A stretch of 64,000 nt of DNA from Mycobacterium colombiense (GCF_001665835.1 NZ_LZSX01000018.1:1-64000); one strand, 5' to 3'. Shown: positions 11,002 through 19,988, counted from the stretch's first letter. The notes: generated from the sequence alone by a model not told the origin. Translations and numbers: made by a program.

Positions 11002-12642
11002 ATGTCGTTGCCCAGCGGCGCGAGCTTTGCCGGCTACATCGTGTCGCGAGGGCTGGGTTCGGGAGTGACGGGTGAGGTCTACCTGGTCCAGGATCCCGAG
11101 TCGATGCGCCGGCAGGCGTTGAAGGTGCTGTCCCGCGAACTGTCGGCGGACACCGACTTCACGGCGCGGTTCCGGGAGGAAACCCCGGTCGTCGCCAACC
11201 TGCACTACCCCCACATCGTCGAGGTGCACGAGCGCGGCCGGTTCGACGGCCGGCTCTACATCGCGATGGAATACGTCGAAGGCACCAGCGCCGCCCAGCT
11301 CATGACCGACCGGTTCCCGGCCGTTTCGCCGGCCGGCGAGGTGCTGGCCATGGTCACCGCCATCGCCGGCGCCCTCGACTACGCCCACCTGCGGGGGCTG
11401 ACGCATCGCGATGTGAAACCGGCCAACATCCTGCTGACCGATCGCGCCGGCGGAAAACAACGAATCCTGTTGACCGACTTCGGCATAGCCCGGCAACTCG
11501 CGCAGGCAGCTGACGACGCGACGCAGGTCAGTGTTGCTTACGCGGCGCCGGAACAGTTGAGTGGCGACGACGTCGACGGGCGCGCCGACCAGTACGCGTT
11601 GGCGGCCACCGCATTTCACCTGCTGACCGGCGCGCCGCCGGTTGCGGATGCCGACCCCGTGGCCGCGCTGCGCCGGCACCGCGACGGCAAGCTGCCGCCG
11701 CTCAGCGACCAGCGTCCTGAGCTGGCGCACCTGGACAGCGTCTTCGCCAAGGCGCTCGCCGAACGACCCGAGGACCGATTCGAAACCTGTCACGACTTTG
11801 CCCGGGCAGCAAGCGAACTGGCGGGCCTGTCGACGGGTGAACGCCCCGAACCCGAACCCGATCCCGAGCCTGACGAAGACGATGAAAAGGATACGGCGGC
11901 AGCGCCGGAGGACGTCGCGGCCACGACGCCGGACCAGCCGGACGTGCCCCTGAAGCGCAGGCCGCGAAAGGTCTTGTTGGGGGCCGCGGTGGTGGCACTC
12001 GTCGCCGGGGCGCTGGTTGCGGGCATCGCCATCGGGCGCCACACCGGCACCACACCTAAGCAGGTCGCCGCTCCGACGCCGACCACCCCGGCACCCCCGC
12101 CTGCCCCACTCGACGGCAGCTACCGCATCGAGGCCGAGCGCACCAGGCAGACCTATAACGACGCCGCCGATCCGCAGCCGCCGGATGTCAGAACGTGGTG
12201 GGCGTTCCGGTCGTCGTGCAAGCCGGAGGGCTGCTCCGCCGCCGCGATGCAGCTCGACGACAACGACCACATGCAGGGGATGTCACCCGGCGGGGGATCC
12301 ATCTTCATGAAATTCACGGACGGCGAGTGGCAGTCCGCGCCGGTGGATCTCGCCTTCCCGTGCGTGGGGCCGGACGGATCGCAGTCCACGCAGGGCACGA
12401 CCATGGTGCTCGCGCTGCGGCCGCAGCCCAACGGCGAGTTCGTCGGCGAGGAGGTTGTCACCGTGCGAACGGATGAGTGCGGCCAGCGGTCGGCCGTCAT
12501 CAGGGTGCCCACGGTGGCGAGCCGGACGGGCGAGGTGCCGCCGGCCGTGGCCGTGCCGGAACCCGGCTCGGGTCCGCAGAGCCCGGAGCTGCACGCGCCC
12601 AGCGCCGCGCCGACGGCGGCGCCGTTTCGGCCTCAGAACTGA
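11002..12642 (+). CDS. pknI: Transmembrane serine/threonine protein kinase PknI
   Basis: A eukaryotic-type Ser/Thr kinase of 546 aa. The glycine loop is GLGSGVTGEVYLV (residues 17-29), with ATP-binding K41, catalytic HRDVKPAN at 135-142, and DFG at 159-161. The kinase domain ends near 275. An acidic/proline linker leads to one membrane helix at about 324-344, then an extracytoplasmic domain with several cysteines and a Pro/Ala-rich tail. The identification as PknI comes from position (after the Rv2915c-like gene, before the Rv2913c-like hydrolase) and architecture. PknI has been linked to growth control in M. tuberculosis; targets here cannot be read from sequence. Confidence 0.93.
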   Translation: MSLPSGASFAGYIVSRGLGSGVTGEVYLVQDPESMRRQALKVLSRELSADTDFTARFREETPVVANLHYPHIVEVHERGRFDGRLYIAMEYVEGTSAAQLMTDRFPAVSPAGEVLAMVTAIAGALDYAHLRGLTHRDVKPANILLTDRAGGKQRILLTDFGIARQLAQAADDATQVSVAYAAPEQLSGDDVDGRADQYALAATAFHLLTGAPPVADADPVAALRRHRDGKLPPLSDQRPELAHLDSVFAKALAERPEDRFETCHDFARAASELAGLSTGERPEPEPDPEPDEDDEKDTAAAPEDVAATTPDQPDVPLKRRPRKVLLGAAVVALVAGALVAGIAIGRHTGTTPKQVAAPTPTTPAPPPAPLDGSYRIEAERTRQTYNDAADPQPPDVRTWWAFRSSCKPEGCSAAAMQLDDNDHMQGMSPGGGSIFMKFTDGEWQSAPVDLAFPCVGPDGSQSTQGTTMVLALRPQPNGEFVGEEVVTVRTDECGQRSAVIRVPTVASRTGEVPPAVAVPEPGSGPQSPELHAPSAAPTAAPFRPQN

Positions 12643-12699
12643 TCGCTGACCCGAATGAACCAGCGGCCTTAGCGGGTCGGCGTGTCGCGCCGGAAAAGA

Positions 12700-12728
12700 T
12701 TGCGAGTGATCGCTATCTATGTTAGCGT
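12700..12728 (+). promoter_or_regulatory. Candidate promoter of the D-aminoacylase-like gene
   Basis: TTGCGA at 12700-12705 and TAGCGT at 12723-12728 are separated by 17 bp, fitting a housekeeping-type promoter. Transcription would start near 12735, giving a leader of about 22 nt that contains GGAGGA at 12747-12752. Confidence 0.4.
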
Positions 12729-12756
12729 TCCGGGCATCAACGACATGGAGGAAACC

Positions 12757-14565
12757 ATGGCCTACGACGTGATCATTCGCGACGGATTGTGGTTCGACGG
12801 CACCGGCGGCGCCCCGCTGACGCGCACGCTCGGCATCCGCGACGGCGTCGTGGCCACGGTCTCCACCGAGCCGCTGGACGAGACGGGGTGCCCCGAGGTG
12901 ATCGACGCGGCCGGCAAGTGGGTGGTGCCCGGATTCCTCGACGTGCACACCCACTACGACGCCGAGGTGCTGCTGGATCCCGGACTGCGCGAGTCGGTGC
13001 GCCATGGTGTCACCACGGTGCTGCTTGGCAACTGCTCGTTGTCGACGGTCTACGCCGATTCCCGGGACGCCGCCGACCTGTTCAGCCGGGTGGAGGCGGT
13101 GCCGCGCGAATTCGTCTTCGGCGCGCTGGATTCCAACCGGACCTGGTCGACGGCCGCGGAGTACATCAAGGCTATCGACGCCCTGCCGCTGGGGCCCAAT
13201 ATCGGTTCACTGCTTGGTCATTCGGACCTGCGGACCGCGGTGCTGGGACTGGATCGGGCCACCGACGCCGCGGTGCGGCCCACCGAGGGCGAGCTGGAGA
13301 AGATGGCCGACCTGCTGGACGAGGCCCTGGACGCCGGTGTGCTCGGCATGTCCGGGATGGACGCGCCCATCGACAAACTCGACGGCGAACGGTTCCGCTC
13401 ACGCGCCCTGCCGTCCACCTTCGCGACGTGGCGTGAACGGCGCAGACTGATCAAGGTGCTGCGCAAGCGGGGCCGGATTCTGCAAAGCGCCCCCAACGTG
13501 GCGAAGCCGTCGACCGGAATGCTCTTCTTCCTGGCCAGCAGCCGGCTACTCAACTGGGGCAAGGGCGTTCGGATGAGCATGCTGGTATCCGCCGACGCCA
13601 AGTCGATGCCGCTGTCGGTATACGTGTTCGGCCCGGGGACTCGTCTGCTGAACAAGCTCCTGGGTGCCAGCGTGAAATTCCAGCACCTGCCGGTGCCGTT
13701 CGAGTTGTACTCCGATGGAATCGACCTGCCGGTCTTCGAGGAGTTCGGCGCCGGAACGGCGGCCCTGCACCTGCGGGATCAATTGGAGCGCAACGAGTTA
13801 CTGGCGGACAAGGAATATCGCCGGAAGTTCCGGCACGAGTTCGACCGCATCAAGCTCGGGCCGTCGCTGTGGCACCGTGACTTCCACGACGCGGTCATCG
13901 TCGAATGCCCGGACAAGTCGTTGATCGGCAAGAGCTTTGGCGCGATCGCCGACGAGCGCAAGCTGCACCCGCTCGACGCGTTCCTGGACGTGCTCGTCGA
14001 GAACGGCGAACGCAACGTCCGGTGGACGACCGTTGTCGCCAACCACCGCCCCAAGCTGCTCGATGCGCTCGCCACCGAAGGCAGCGTGCACATGGGCTTC
14101 TCGGATGCCGGTGCGCACCTGCGCAATATGGCTTTCTACAACTTCGGACTGCGGATGCTCAAGCGCACCCGGGACGCCTACCGCGCGGGCGCGCCCTTCA
14201 TGTCGATCGAGCACGCGGTGCACCGGCTCACCGGTGAACTGGCCGAGTGGTTCGGCCTCGACGCCGGCACGCTGCGGCAGGGCGACCGCGCGGACTTCGT
14301 GGTGATCGACCCGGCCGGGCTCGACGACTCCGTCGACGGCTACCACGAGGAGGCGGTGCCGTTCTACGGTGGCCTGCGGCGCATGGTCAACCGCAACGAC
14401 GACGCCGTGGTCGCCACCGGCGTGGGCGGCGTGGTCGTCTTCGGCGGAAGCCATTCCAAAGGCGAATTCCGGGACGGCTACGGGCAATCCGTGCGGTCGG
14501 GCCGCTACCTGCGGGCGGGGGAGCGCACCCGTCGCGAGCGCGGCTCGCTGGGCGTCACCGCCTGA
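12757..14565 (+). CDS. D-aminoacylase / N-acyl-D-amino-acid deacylase family hydrolase (Rv2913c-like)
   Basis: An amidohydrolase of 602 aa. LDVHTHYDAE (H64, H66) is the HxH metal site of the N-acyl-D-amino-acid deacylase family, and SDAGAHLRNM in the C-terminal third carries the catalytic Asp. The C-terminal barrel strand ends GDRADFVVIDP as in the family. ATG 12757 is chosen because GGAGGA lies at 12747-12752; an ATG at 12745 is a weaker alternative. The TetR gene starts 1 bp after the stop, so the two form an operon and the regulator probably controls it. The natural substrate is unknown. Confidence 0.9.
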   Translation: MAYDVIIRDGLWFDGTGGAPLTRTLGIRDGVVATVSTEPLDETGCPEVIDAAGKWVVPGFLDVHTHYDAEVLLDPGLRESVRHGVTTVLLGNCSLSTVYADSRDAADLFSRVEAVPREFVFGALDSNRTWSTAAEYIKAIDALPLGPNIGSLLGHSDLRTAVLGLDRATDAAVRPTEGELEKMADLLDEALDAGVLGMSGMDAPIDKLDGERFRSRALPSTFATWRERRRLIKVLRKRGRILQSAPNVAKPSTGMLFFLASSRLLNWGKGVRMSMLVSADAKSMPLSVYVFGPGTRLLNKLLGASVKFQHLPVPFELYSDGIDLPVFEEFGAGTAALHLRDQLERNELLADKEYRRKFRHEFDRIKLGPSLWHRDFHDAVIVECPDKSLIGKSFGAIADERKLHPLDAFLDVLVENGERNVRWTTVVANHRPKLLDALATEGSVHMGFSDAGAHLRNMAFYNFGLRMLKRTRDAYRAGAPFMSIEHAVHRLTGELAEWFGLDAGTLRQGDRADFVVIDPAGLDDSVDGYHEEAVPFYGGLRRMVNRNDDAVVATGVGGVVVFGGSHSKGEFRDGYGQSVRSGRYLRAGERTRRERGSLGVTA

Positions 14566-14566
14566 C

Positions 14567-15163
14567 ATGTCCAGGACCCAGCAGCAGCGCCGCGAGGAAA
14601 CCGTCGGACGGCTCATCGACGCCTGCATCGCCACCATCATCGAGGTCGGCTACGCCCGCGCGTCCGCCGCGGCGATCACCAAGCGGGCCGGGGTGTCGGT
14701 GGGCGCGCTGTTCCGGCACTTCGACACCATGGGCGATTTCATGGCGGCCACGGCGTCCGAGGTGTTGCGCCGCCAGCTGGAGTCGTTCACCAAGGGAGTC
14801 ACGGAAATACCCGCCGACCGGCCGGCGCTGGAAGCGGCGCTGGGAATCCTGCGCGACATCACCAGCGGCCCGGCCAACGCCGTCATCTATGAACTGCTGG
14901 TGGCCGCCCGCACCGACGAAAAGCTCAGGGAGACTTTGCAACACGAGCTGGGCCAGTACGCCGCGAAGATCCACGACGCGGCCCGCGCGCTACCGGGCGC
15001 CGAACGCTTCCCCGCGGACACCTTCCCGGTGTTCGTGGCGCTGATGACCAACGTGTTCGACGGGGCCGCGGTGGTGGAAGGCGTTCTGCCGCAACCGGAA
15101 ATCGCGGCTCAGCGGATCCCGGTGCTGATGGCGCTGCTGACCGAGGCGCTGCCGGACTCCTGA
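14567..15163 (+). CDS. TetR-family transcriptional regulator (Rv2912c-like)
   Basis: A one-component repressor of 198 aa. The N-terminal helix-turn-helix reads ITKRAGVSVGALFRHF (residues about 40-55), the hallmark of TetR DNA-binding domains. The rest is an all-helical ligand-binding domain with no recognisable ligand signature. ATG 14567 follows the hydrolase stop by one base, so both are likely made from one transcript. It probably regulates the D-aminoacylase-like gene, but no clear palindrome was found in that promoter. The gene converges with dacB2, 7 bp apart. Confidence 0.92.
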   Translation: MSRTQQQRREETVGRLIDACIATIIEVGYARASAAAITKRAGVSVGALFRHFDTMGDFMAATASEVLRRQLESFTKGVTEIPADRPALEAALGILRDITSGPANAVIYELLVAARTDEKLRETLQHELGQYAAKIHDAARALPGAERFPADTFPVFVALMTNVFDGAAVVEGVLPQPEIAAQRIPVLMALLTEALPDS

Positions 15164-15170
15164 CGAGAAG

Positions 15171-16052
15171 TTACAGCGAGCCGATGCTGGACTGCGGGCT
15201 CTGCGCGAATCCCCAGTCGAACAGCGTCGCCGCCTGATCCCAGTACGTCGGTCCGCCCTCTTTGATCAGCCCGTACATCATGGCGATCACCAGCCGGCGG
15301 CCCCCGCGGGCGGCGGCCCCGACGAAGGTCTTGCGGGCGGCGTCGGTGAAGCCGGTCTTGCCGCCGATCGCGCCGGGATAGCGCTGCAACAGCTCGTCCT
15401 GGTTGGTGATCGGGTGATCGCCGTTATCGCCGGGGAACATCGCCGACGGCTCGGCGGTGATCTGCGCGAACACCGGGTTGGCCATCGCCGCGCGGAAGAT
15501 GACCGCCAGGTCGTGCGCCGTGGACGCGCCCGAACCTCCGGGCCCGTCCAGACCGGACGGTGTCGCGGCGTGCGTGTTGGTGGCGCCCAGCGAGGCCGCC
15601 TTGGCGTTCATCTTGGCCACGGTGACGTCCGGGCCGCCCAGCATGTGCGCAAGCGTGTTGGCGGCATCATTACCCGAGACCAGCAGCAGGCCGTCCAGCA
15701 GTTGGCGCGCGGTGTAGGTACGGCCCGGTTTGATCCCGACGCAGTTGCACTCCACCTGGGTGTCGGCGACGTCGGCGACCACCGTGGAGTCCAGGCTCAC
15801 CGAGTCCAGCACCACCTGGGCCAGCAGGGTCTTGATGGTGCTCGCCGGCGGGTGGGCGACATCCTGGTCGCGGCCGGCCAGCACCTGACCGCTGTCGAGA
15901 TCGGCGATGATCCAGGTTCGCGCCGGCCCGTCGGGAATGGGGATCGAGCCGACCGGCTGCGAGTTGTCCGCCCAGGCGGTGGACATGGTGACGGTGGCGG
16001 TGCAGGTACCGAGCGCGAGCAGGGTAGCGGCTGCGGCCGTGAGCTTCCGCAT
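15171..16052 (-). CDS. dacB2: D-alanyl-D-alanine carboxypeptidase DacB2 (penicillin-binding protein, S11 family)
   Basis: An exported enzyme that trims the terminal D-Ala from peptidoglycan pentapeptides. It has 293 aa. A signal peptide with a likely cut after TAWA (about residue 28) precedes the catalytic domain. All three S11 motifs are present: S71-TIK, SGN at 126-128 and KTG at 232-234. ATG 16052 starts the signal peptide directly; a start 20 codons upstream would overlap the divergent gene and spoil the signal. TAGACT (minus strand) lies 8 nt before the ATG and may be the -10. Confidence 0.93.
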   Translation of the reverse strand: MRKLTAAAATLLALGTCTATVTMSTAWADNSQPVGSIPIPDGPARTWIIADLDSGQVLAGRDQDVAHPPASTIKTLLAQVVLDSVSLDSTVVADVADTQVECNCVGIKPGRTYTARQLLDGLLLVSGNDAANTLAHMLGGPDVTVAKMNAKAASLGATNTHAATPSGLDGPGGSGASTAHDLAVIFRAAMANPVFAQITAEPSAMFPGDNGDHPITNQDELLQRYPGAIGGKTGFTDAARKTFVGAAARGGRRLVIAMMYGLIKEGGPTYWDQAATLFDWGFAQSPQSSIGSL

Positions 16053-16097
16053 GGCCGCAAAGTCTAACTTCCGACCCTGTTCGGGGCAGACCTTCAG

Positions 16098-16103
16098 TAC
16101 TGT
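16098..16103 (+). promoter_or_regulatory. Probable -10 of the NTF2-like gene (leaderless)
   Basis: TACTGT fits TAnnnT and is followed by seven bases and an ATG at 16111. It lies within the 58-bp divergent gap with dacB2. Confidence 0.4.
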
Positions 16104-16110
16104 CCGATGC

Positions 16111-16530
16111 ATGTTGAGCCTGGAAGAGATCTCGGATCGGCTCGAGATCCAGCAGCTTCTGGTGGATTACTCCACCGCCATCGACAACCGGCGATTCGAC
16201 GATCTGGACAAGGTGTTCACGCCGGACGCCTACATCGACTACACGGCTTTGGGCGGCATCGAGGGCCAGTACCCCGAGGTCAAGAAGTGGCTGGCCGAGG
16301 TGCTGCCCAACTTCCCGGTGTACGCACACATGCTGGGCAACTTCTCGGTCCGGATCGACGGGGACAAGGCCGCGTCACGGGTGATCTGCTTCAACCCGAT
16401 GGTGCTCGGCGGCGACAAGGACCAGGTGCTGTTCTGCGGACTCTGGTACGACGACGAGTTCGTCCGCACACCGGACGGCTGGCGGATGACCCGGCGGGCG
16501 GAGACCAAGGTCTTCCAGAAAGTGATGTGA
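16111..16530 (+). CDS. NTF2-like (SnoaL-type) protein (Rv2910c-like)
   Basis: A 139-aa protein of the SnoaL/NTF2-like fold. It opens [20 protein letters not shown] and has [18 protein letters not shown], the usual first helix and strand of polyketide-cyclase/dehydratase-like proteins. A late strand carries GWRMTRRAE. Members are hydratases, cyclases or isomerases of small ligands, or non-catalytic binding proteins; no substrate can be assigned. It is divergent from dacB2, and a GC-rich dispersed repeat begins 13 bp after its stop. Confidence 0.85.
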   Translation: MLSLEEISDRLEIQQLLVDYSTAIDNRRFDDLDKVFTPDAYIDYTALGGIEGQYPEVKKWLAEVLPNFPVYAHMLGNFSVRIDGDKAASRVICFNPMVLGGDKDQVLFCGLWYDDEFVRTPDGWRMTRRAETKVFQKVM

Positions 16531-16543
16531 TCCCCGCATGTCT

Positions 16544-16590
16544 GATGGCGGCGACCCGCCGCGCCCGGCTGCGCCGCGCTTGCGATCGCC
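16544..16590 (+). repeat. Dispersed GC-rich 47-bp repeat, copy 1
   Basis: The stretch beginning GATGGCGGCGACCCGCCGCG and ending CTTGCGATCGCC recurs with few changes at 36227-36273, in tandem from 58953, and inverted at 53728-53774. Each copy sits at a gene end. Here it falls between the NTF2-like gene and the rpsP promoter. Confidence 0.85.
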
Positions 16591-16602
16591 GCATCGCGCG
16601 AT

Positions 16603-16632
16603 TTCTGATCGTCGCGCCTGTTCTGGCACAAT
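16603..16632 (+). promoter_or_regulatory. Promoter of the rpsP operon (extended -10)
   Basis: TGGCACAAT at 16624-16632 is an extended -10, with a weak TTCTGA 18 bp upstream. The 33 bp ending here align without gaps to the region upstream of rplS (19956-19988). The predicted leader before rpsP is about 120 nt. Confidence 0.6.
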
Positions 16633-16759
16633 AGGCGGCTGTCCGCCGAGCGATCACGCATCGCCGACCGGTCATACACGCGAGGCAAAACCGGATCGGG
16701 GCATCCCCGCCCCGATCGCTGAATTGCAGCGTGACACCTACAGGAGAGTTCGCTTAACC

Positions 16760-17281
16760 ATGGCTGTCAAGATCAAGCTCACCCGGCTTGGCAAGATCCG
16801 CAATCCCCAGTACCGCATCTCCGTCGCCGACGCCCGCACCCGCCGCGACGGCCGCTCTATCGAGGTCATCGGCCGCTACCACCCCAAGGAAGACCCGAGC
16901 CTCATCGAGATCAACTCCGAGCGCGCCCAGTACTGGCTTTCCGTGGGTGCTCAGCCCACCGAGCCCGTGCGCAAGCTGCTGCAGATCACCGGCGACTGGC
17001 AGAAGTTCAAGGGGCTCCCCGGCGCCGAGGGCCGCCTGAAGGCCGCCCCCGCCAAGCCCACCAAGCTGGAGCTGTTCAACGCCGCGCTGGCCGACGCCGA
17101 GGGCGGACCCACCACCGAGGCCGCGAAGCCGAAGAAGAAGGCCCCGGCCAAGAAGGCCGCCAAGAGCGCGGACGAGGCTGCCGAGCCGGAGGCCGCCGCC
17201 GAGACCCCGGCGGACACCGCCGCTGAGTCCCAGGCGCCCGCCGAGGGCGGCGAGCAGGCCGAGCCGACCACCGAAAGCTGA
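16760..17281 (+). CDS. rpsP: 30S ribosomal protein S16
   Basis: S16 stabilises the 5' domain of 16S rRNA during 30S assembly. It has 173 aa: a conserved core ([19 protein letters not shown] at the start) of about 95 residues followed by the long Ala/Lys/Glu-rich tail typical of actinobacteria. ATG 16760 follows AGGAGA at 16742-16747. The open frame extends upstream through the dispersed repeat, but that part is not S16-like. First gene of rpsP-khpA-rimM-trmD, whose products all serve ribosome biogenesis. Confidence 0.98.
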   Translation: MAVKIKLTRLGKIRNPQYRISVADARTRRDGRSIEVIGRYHPKEDPSLIEINSERAQYWLSVGAQPTEPVRKLLQITGDWQKFKGLPGAEGRLKAAPAKPTKLELFNAALADAEGGPTTEAAKPKKKAPAKKAAKSADEAAEPEAAAETPADTAAESQAPAEGGEQAEPTTES

Positions 17282-17289
17282 CCGCGGCG

Positions 17290-17532
17290 ATGAGTACGGT
17301 TGTCGTTGACGCTGTTGAGCACCTGGTTCGCGGGATTGTCGACAATCCCGACGACGTCCGGGTCGACATGGTGACCAGCCGCCGCGGGCGGACGGTCGAG
17401 GTTCACGTCCATCCCGATGACCTGGGCAAGGTGATCGGCCGCGGCGGTCGCACCGCAACCGCGCTGCGCACCCTGGTCGCCGGCATCGGCGGTCGCGGCA
17501 TCCGCGTCGACGTGGTGGACACCGACCAGTAG
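17290..17532 (+). CDS. khpA: Small KH-domain RNA-binding protein (KhpA type)
   Basis: An 80-aa protein consisting of a single KH domain. VIGRGGRTA at residues 48-56 is the GxxG loop that contacts RNA. Genes of this type between rpsP and rimM are called khpA in other Gram-positives, where KhpA pairs with KhpB and affects cell size and RNA metabolism; by position it matches Rv2908c. It lies 8 bp after rpsP, in the same operon. Confidence 0.95.
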   Translation: MSTVVVDAVEHLVRGIVDNPDDVRVDMVTSRRGRTVEVHVHPDDLGKVIGRGGRTATALRTLVAGIGGRGIRVDVVDTDQ

Positions 17533-17556
17533 GCCGGCGCTGCTCATGGAACTCCC

Positions 17557-18084
17557 TTGGAGTTGACCGTCGGGCGCGTGGTGAAAGCCCACGGCATCAC
17601 CGGCGAGGTGATCGTCGAGGTTCGCACCGACGACCCCGACGCCCGGTTCGCGCCGGGTAACGCGCTGCGCGCCAAGCATTCCCGTGCCGGCTGGGAGCGT
17701 GAGCTCACCGTCGAGAGTGCGCGCGAACACGGCGGGCGGCTGCTGGTGCGGCTGGCCGGCGTCACCGACCGTGACGCGGCCGACGCGCTGCGCGGCGCCC
17801 TGTTCGTCGTAGATTCCGCGGACTTGCCCGACATCGACGAGGCGGACACCTACTACGACCATCAGCTCGAAGGCCTGCGCGTGCGCACCGCCGCGGGCGG
17901 GCAGATCGGTGTCGTGGCGGAGGTGTTGCACACCGCGGCCGGTGAACTGTTGGCGGTGCGGCGCGATTCGGGCGACGAGAAGCGGGAAGTGTTGGTGCCG
18001 TTCGTGTCTGCGATCGTCACGTCGGTGTCGCTGGACGACGGCACCGTCGAGATCGACCCGCCCGAAGGCCTGCTGGACCTGTAG
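17557..18084 (+). CDS. rimM: 16S rRNA processing factor RimM
   Basis: RimM helps mature the 3' domain (head) of the 30S subunit. It has 175 aa: an N-terminal beta-barrel starting [17 protein letters not shown] and a C-terminal PRC-barrel domain ([11 protein letters not shown] onward). The start is TTG 17557, the only in-frame initiator that keeps the conserved MEL-VGRV beginning; an upstream ATG at 17546 is out of frame. The ribosome-binding site is weak. It is followed 9 bp later by trmD. Confidence 0.95.
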   Translation: MELTVGRVVKAHGITGEVIVEVRTDDPDARFAPGNALRAKHSRAGWERELTVESAREHGGRLLVRLAGVTDRDAADALRGALFVVDSADLPDIDEADTYYDHQLEGLRVRTAAGGQIGVVAEVLHTAAGELLAVRRDSGDEKREVLVPFVSAIVTSVSLDDGTVEIDPPEGLLDL

Positions 18085-18093
18085 GTCTTCGAT

Positions 18094-18807
18094 ATGAGAA
18101 TCGACGTCGTCACGATCTTTCCGGCCTATCTGGACCCGCTGCGGCAATCGTTGCCGGGCAAGGCGATCCAGTCCGGCCTGGTGGATCTGCGGGTACACGA
18201 CCTGCGGCGCTGGACGTACGACGTGCACCGCTCGGTCGACGATTCTCCCTACGGCGGCGGCCCCGGGATGGTGATGAAGGCGCCGGTGTGGGGTGAGGCG
18301 CTGGATGAGATCGCCTCCGAGGAAACAGTTTTGGTTGTCCCCACCCCGGCCGGCCGGTTGTTCACGCAGGCGACGGCCGCGCGCTGGAGCGCCGAGAACC
18401 ACCTGGTGTTCGCGTGCGGCCGCTACGAGGGCATCGACCAGCGGGTCATCGAGGATGCCGCGGGGCGGATGCGGGTCGAGGAGGTCTCGATCGGCGATTA
18501 CGTGCTGCCGGGCGGCGAGTCGGCGGCCGTGGTGATGATCGAGGCCGTGCTGCGCCTGCTCGACGGGGTGCTTGGCAATCCCGCGTCGCACCGCGAGGAT
18601 TCGCACTCGCCGGCGCTGGACCGGCGCCTGGAGGGGCCCAGCTACACCCGGCCGCCGAGCTGGCGCGGGCTCGACGTCCCCGAGGTGCTGCTGTCGGGTG
18701 ACCACGCGCGAATCGCCGCGTGGCGCCGGGAGATCTCGCTGCAGCGCACCCGCGAACGCCGGCCCGAACTGCTTGAGCCCGAGAGGATTGAGCCCGAAGA
18801 GGATTGA
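18094..18807 (+). CDS. trmD: tRNA (guanine-37-N1)-methyltransferase TrmD
   Basis: An essential SPOUT-family enzyme that methylates G37 of tRNAs reading CUN, CCN and CGG codons, preventing +1 frameshifts. It has 237 aa. The N-terminus [10 protein letters not shown], the [12 protein letters not shown] segment, and the SAM-binding trefoil knot ([10 protein letters not shown] and [11 protein letters not shown]) are intact. The C-terminus ends in a repeated ERIEPEE stretch. Last gene of the rpsP operon; it converges with lppW, 15 bp away. Confidence 0.97.
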   Translation: MRIDVVTIFPAYLDPLRQSLPGKAIQSGLVDLRVHDLRRWTYDVHRSVDDSPYGGGPGMVMKAPVWGEALDEIASEETVLVVPTPAGRLFTQATAARWSAENHLVFACGRYEGIDQRVIEDAAGRMRVEEVSIGDYVLPGGESAAVVMIEAVLRLLDGVLGNPASHREDSHSPALDRRLEGPSYTRPPSWRGLDVPEVLLSGDHARIAAWRREISLQRTRERRPELLEPERIEPEED

Positions 18808-18822
18808 GCCCGTTAGAGCCCG

Positions 18823-19800
18823 TTAGAGCCCGTGCCGGGGCACCTCGATGCGGCCCTCGGGAAATATCGTCTTGACCGCCCGGGTGATGGTGTCGCGGGC
18901 GGTGGCGTCATCGGCGGGCTGCAGGGATTGGACCACCATGATGTAGCGGTGGTCGGCCCCGATCACGCCGGTGGACAAATGCATCCAGTCGCTGCCGATG
19001 CAGCACATCCAGCCCTGCTTGACGGCGACCGGCTCGGCATACAGACCGTCCGGGATGCCGAACCGCTGCGGGTAGCCGTCGAGCCCGTTGGGGGTGGACT
19101 GCGCCAGGTCGTCCACGATGATCTTGGCGTCATCGGCCGGCAGGCCGCCCGATCCGTCCAGCAGCATCTCGTAGTAGCGGATCAGGTCGGTCACCGAGCT
19201 CATCGTGTTCCACCACCGCCCGTCGCTGGGCGGGGTGGTGGAGGACAGGCCGTAGCGGGACGCGATCTCCGTGATGATCGCGGCTCCGCCGCCCTGCCCC
19301 CAGAACTTCTCGGCCGCGCCGTCGTCGGATGACTGCAGCATGATGTCCAGGGCCTGGCGGTCATCGGTGCTCAGCGGCGCCTTGCCCTCGGACTCGTGCA
19401 GCAGCAGATCGTCGGCGATGAACAGCTTGGCCACCGAAGCGGTGCCGATGACCTGGCTGTTGCCGTTGGAGATCAGCTGACGGGTACTGCGGTCGAGGAT
19501 GGCCACCGACAGGGCGGCGCCGCTGCCGGCGGCCTCATCGGCGGCCTGCTGAACGCGGGCCTGCAACTGGCCGAACCCCGGGGCCGGTAGCGCCTGGGCC
19601 GGCTGCGGGGGTGTGGCCGCCTCGAGCATCAGCGTGGTCGACTGCGGGGGAGTCGAGGTGGGTGGCGCGGAGAGGACCCGGACGGGCGCGGTGACCGGCA
19701 GGCTGTACACCTTCGCCTGGACCAGCGCCTCGGAACCGGCGGCAACCACCAACGTCACCGCCGCGGTGGCGGTGAACAGCGTCAGCGGACGTACCCGCAT
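18823..19800 (-). CDS. lppW: LppW-like secreted beta-lactamase-fold protein lacking the lipobox cysteine
   Basis: A 325-aa exported protein with a penicillin-binding/beta-lactamase-like domain: S122-VAK is the SxxK motif, SDD lies at 158-160, and VKQGW is the KxG-like strand. The name follows position (Rv2905) and overall similarity. LppW in M. tuberculosis is classed as a lipoprotein. Here the N-terminal hydrophobic segment reads VVAAGS with Ser23 (codon TCC) where a lipobox Cys would be, and no Cys occurs before the distant WMCC. It is probably a secreted or helix-anchored protein rather than a lipoprotein. GGAGGAG precedes ATG 19800. Catalytic activity is unproven. Confidence 0.88.
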   Translation of the reverse strand: MRVRPLTLFTATAAVTLVVAAGSEALVQAKVYSLPVTAPVRVLSAPPTSTPPQSTTLMLEAATPPQPAQALPAPGFGQLQARVQQAADEAAGSGAALSVAILDRSTRQLISNGNSQVIGTASVAKLFIADDLLLHESEGKAPLSTDDRQALDIMLQSSDDGAAEKFWGQGGGAAIITEIASRYGLSSTTPPSDGRWWNTMSSVTDLIRYYEMLLDGSGGLPADDAKIIVDDLAQSTPNGLDGYPQRFGIPDGLYAEPVAVKQGWMCCIGSDWMHLSTGVIGADHRYIMVVQSLQPADDATARDTITRAVKTIFPEGRIEVPRHGL

Positions 19801-19959
19801 TCGACTCCTCCGGCGTGACTTCGACACAGTGCAACAGCGGGACCCTCGCGCCACCTGCACCGGCCATCGCCCCTGCGCGGGTAGCGCGTTCTGACCCCAG
19901 TCATATGTACCATTTACCAGCGCGTTTGGCGCGTTGCGAACCGCCGACTCGCTGTGATT

Positions 19960-19988
19960 TTCGCAGCACGCGCCCCGTCTGGCACAAT
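19960..19988 (+). promoter_or_regulatory. Promoter of rplS and its ~145-nt leader
   Basis: TTCGCA (19960-19965), 17 bp, then the extended -10 TGGCACAAT (19980-19988). It matches the rpsP promoter closely. The 340-bp gap 19801-20140 otherwise holds the untranslated leader, with one small stem (CACAC at 20089-20093, GTGTG at 20097-20101) and no convincing ORF. Confidence 0.62.

Noticed and set aside
15907..16110. Upstream extension of the NTF2-like gene
   Set aside because: It runs antisense through the dacB2 start and signal peptide and has no protein-like features; the leaderless ATG at 16111 is better.
16538..16759. In-frame extension of rpsP upstream of ATG 16760
   Set aside because: It contains the dispersed repeat and promoter region, and S16 proteins start MAVKIKL.
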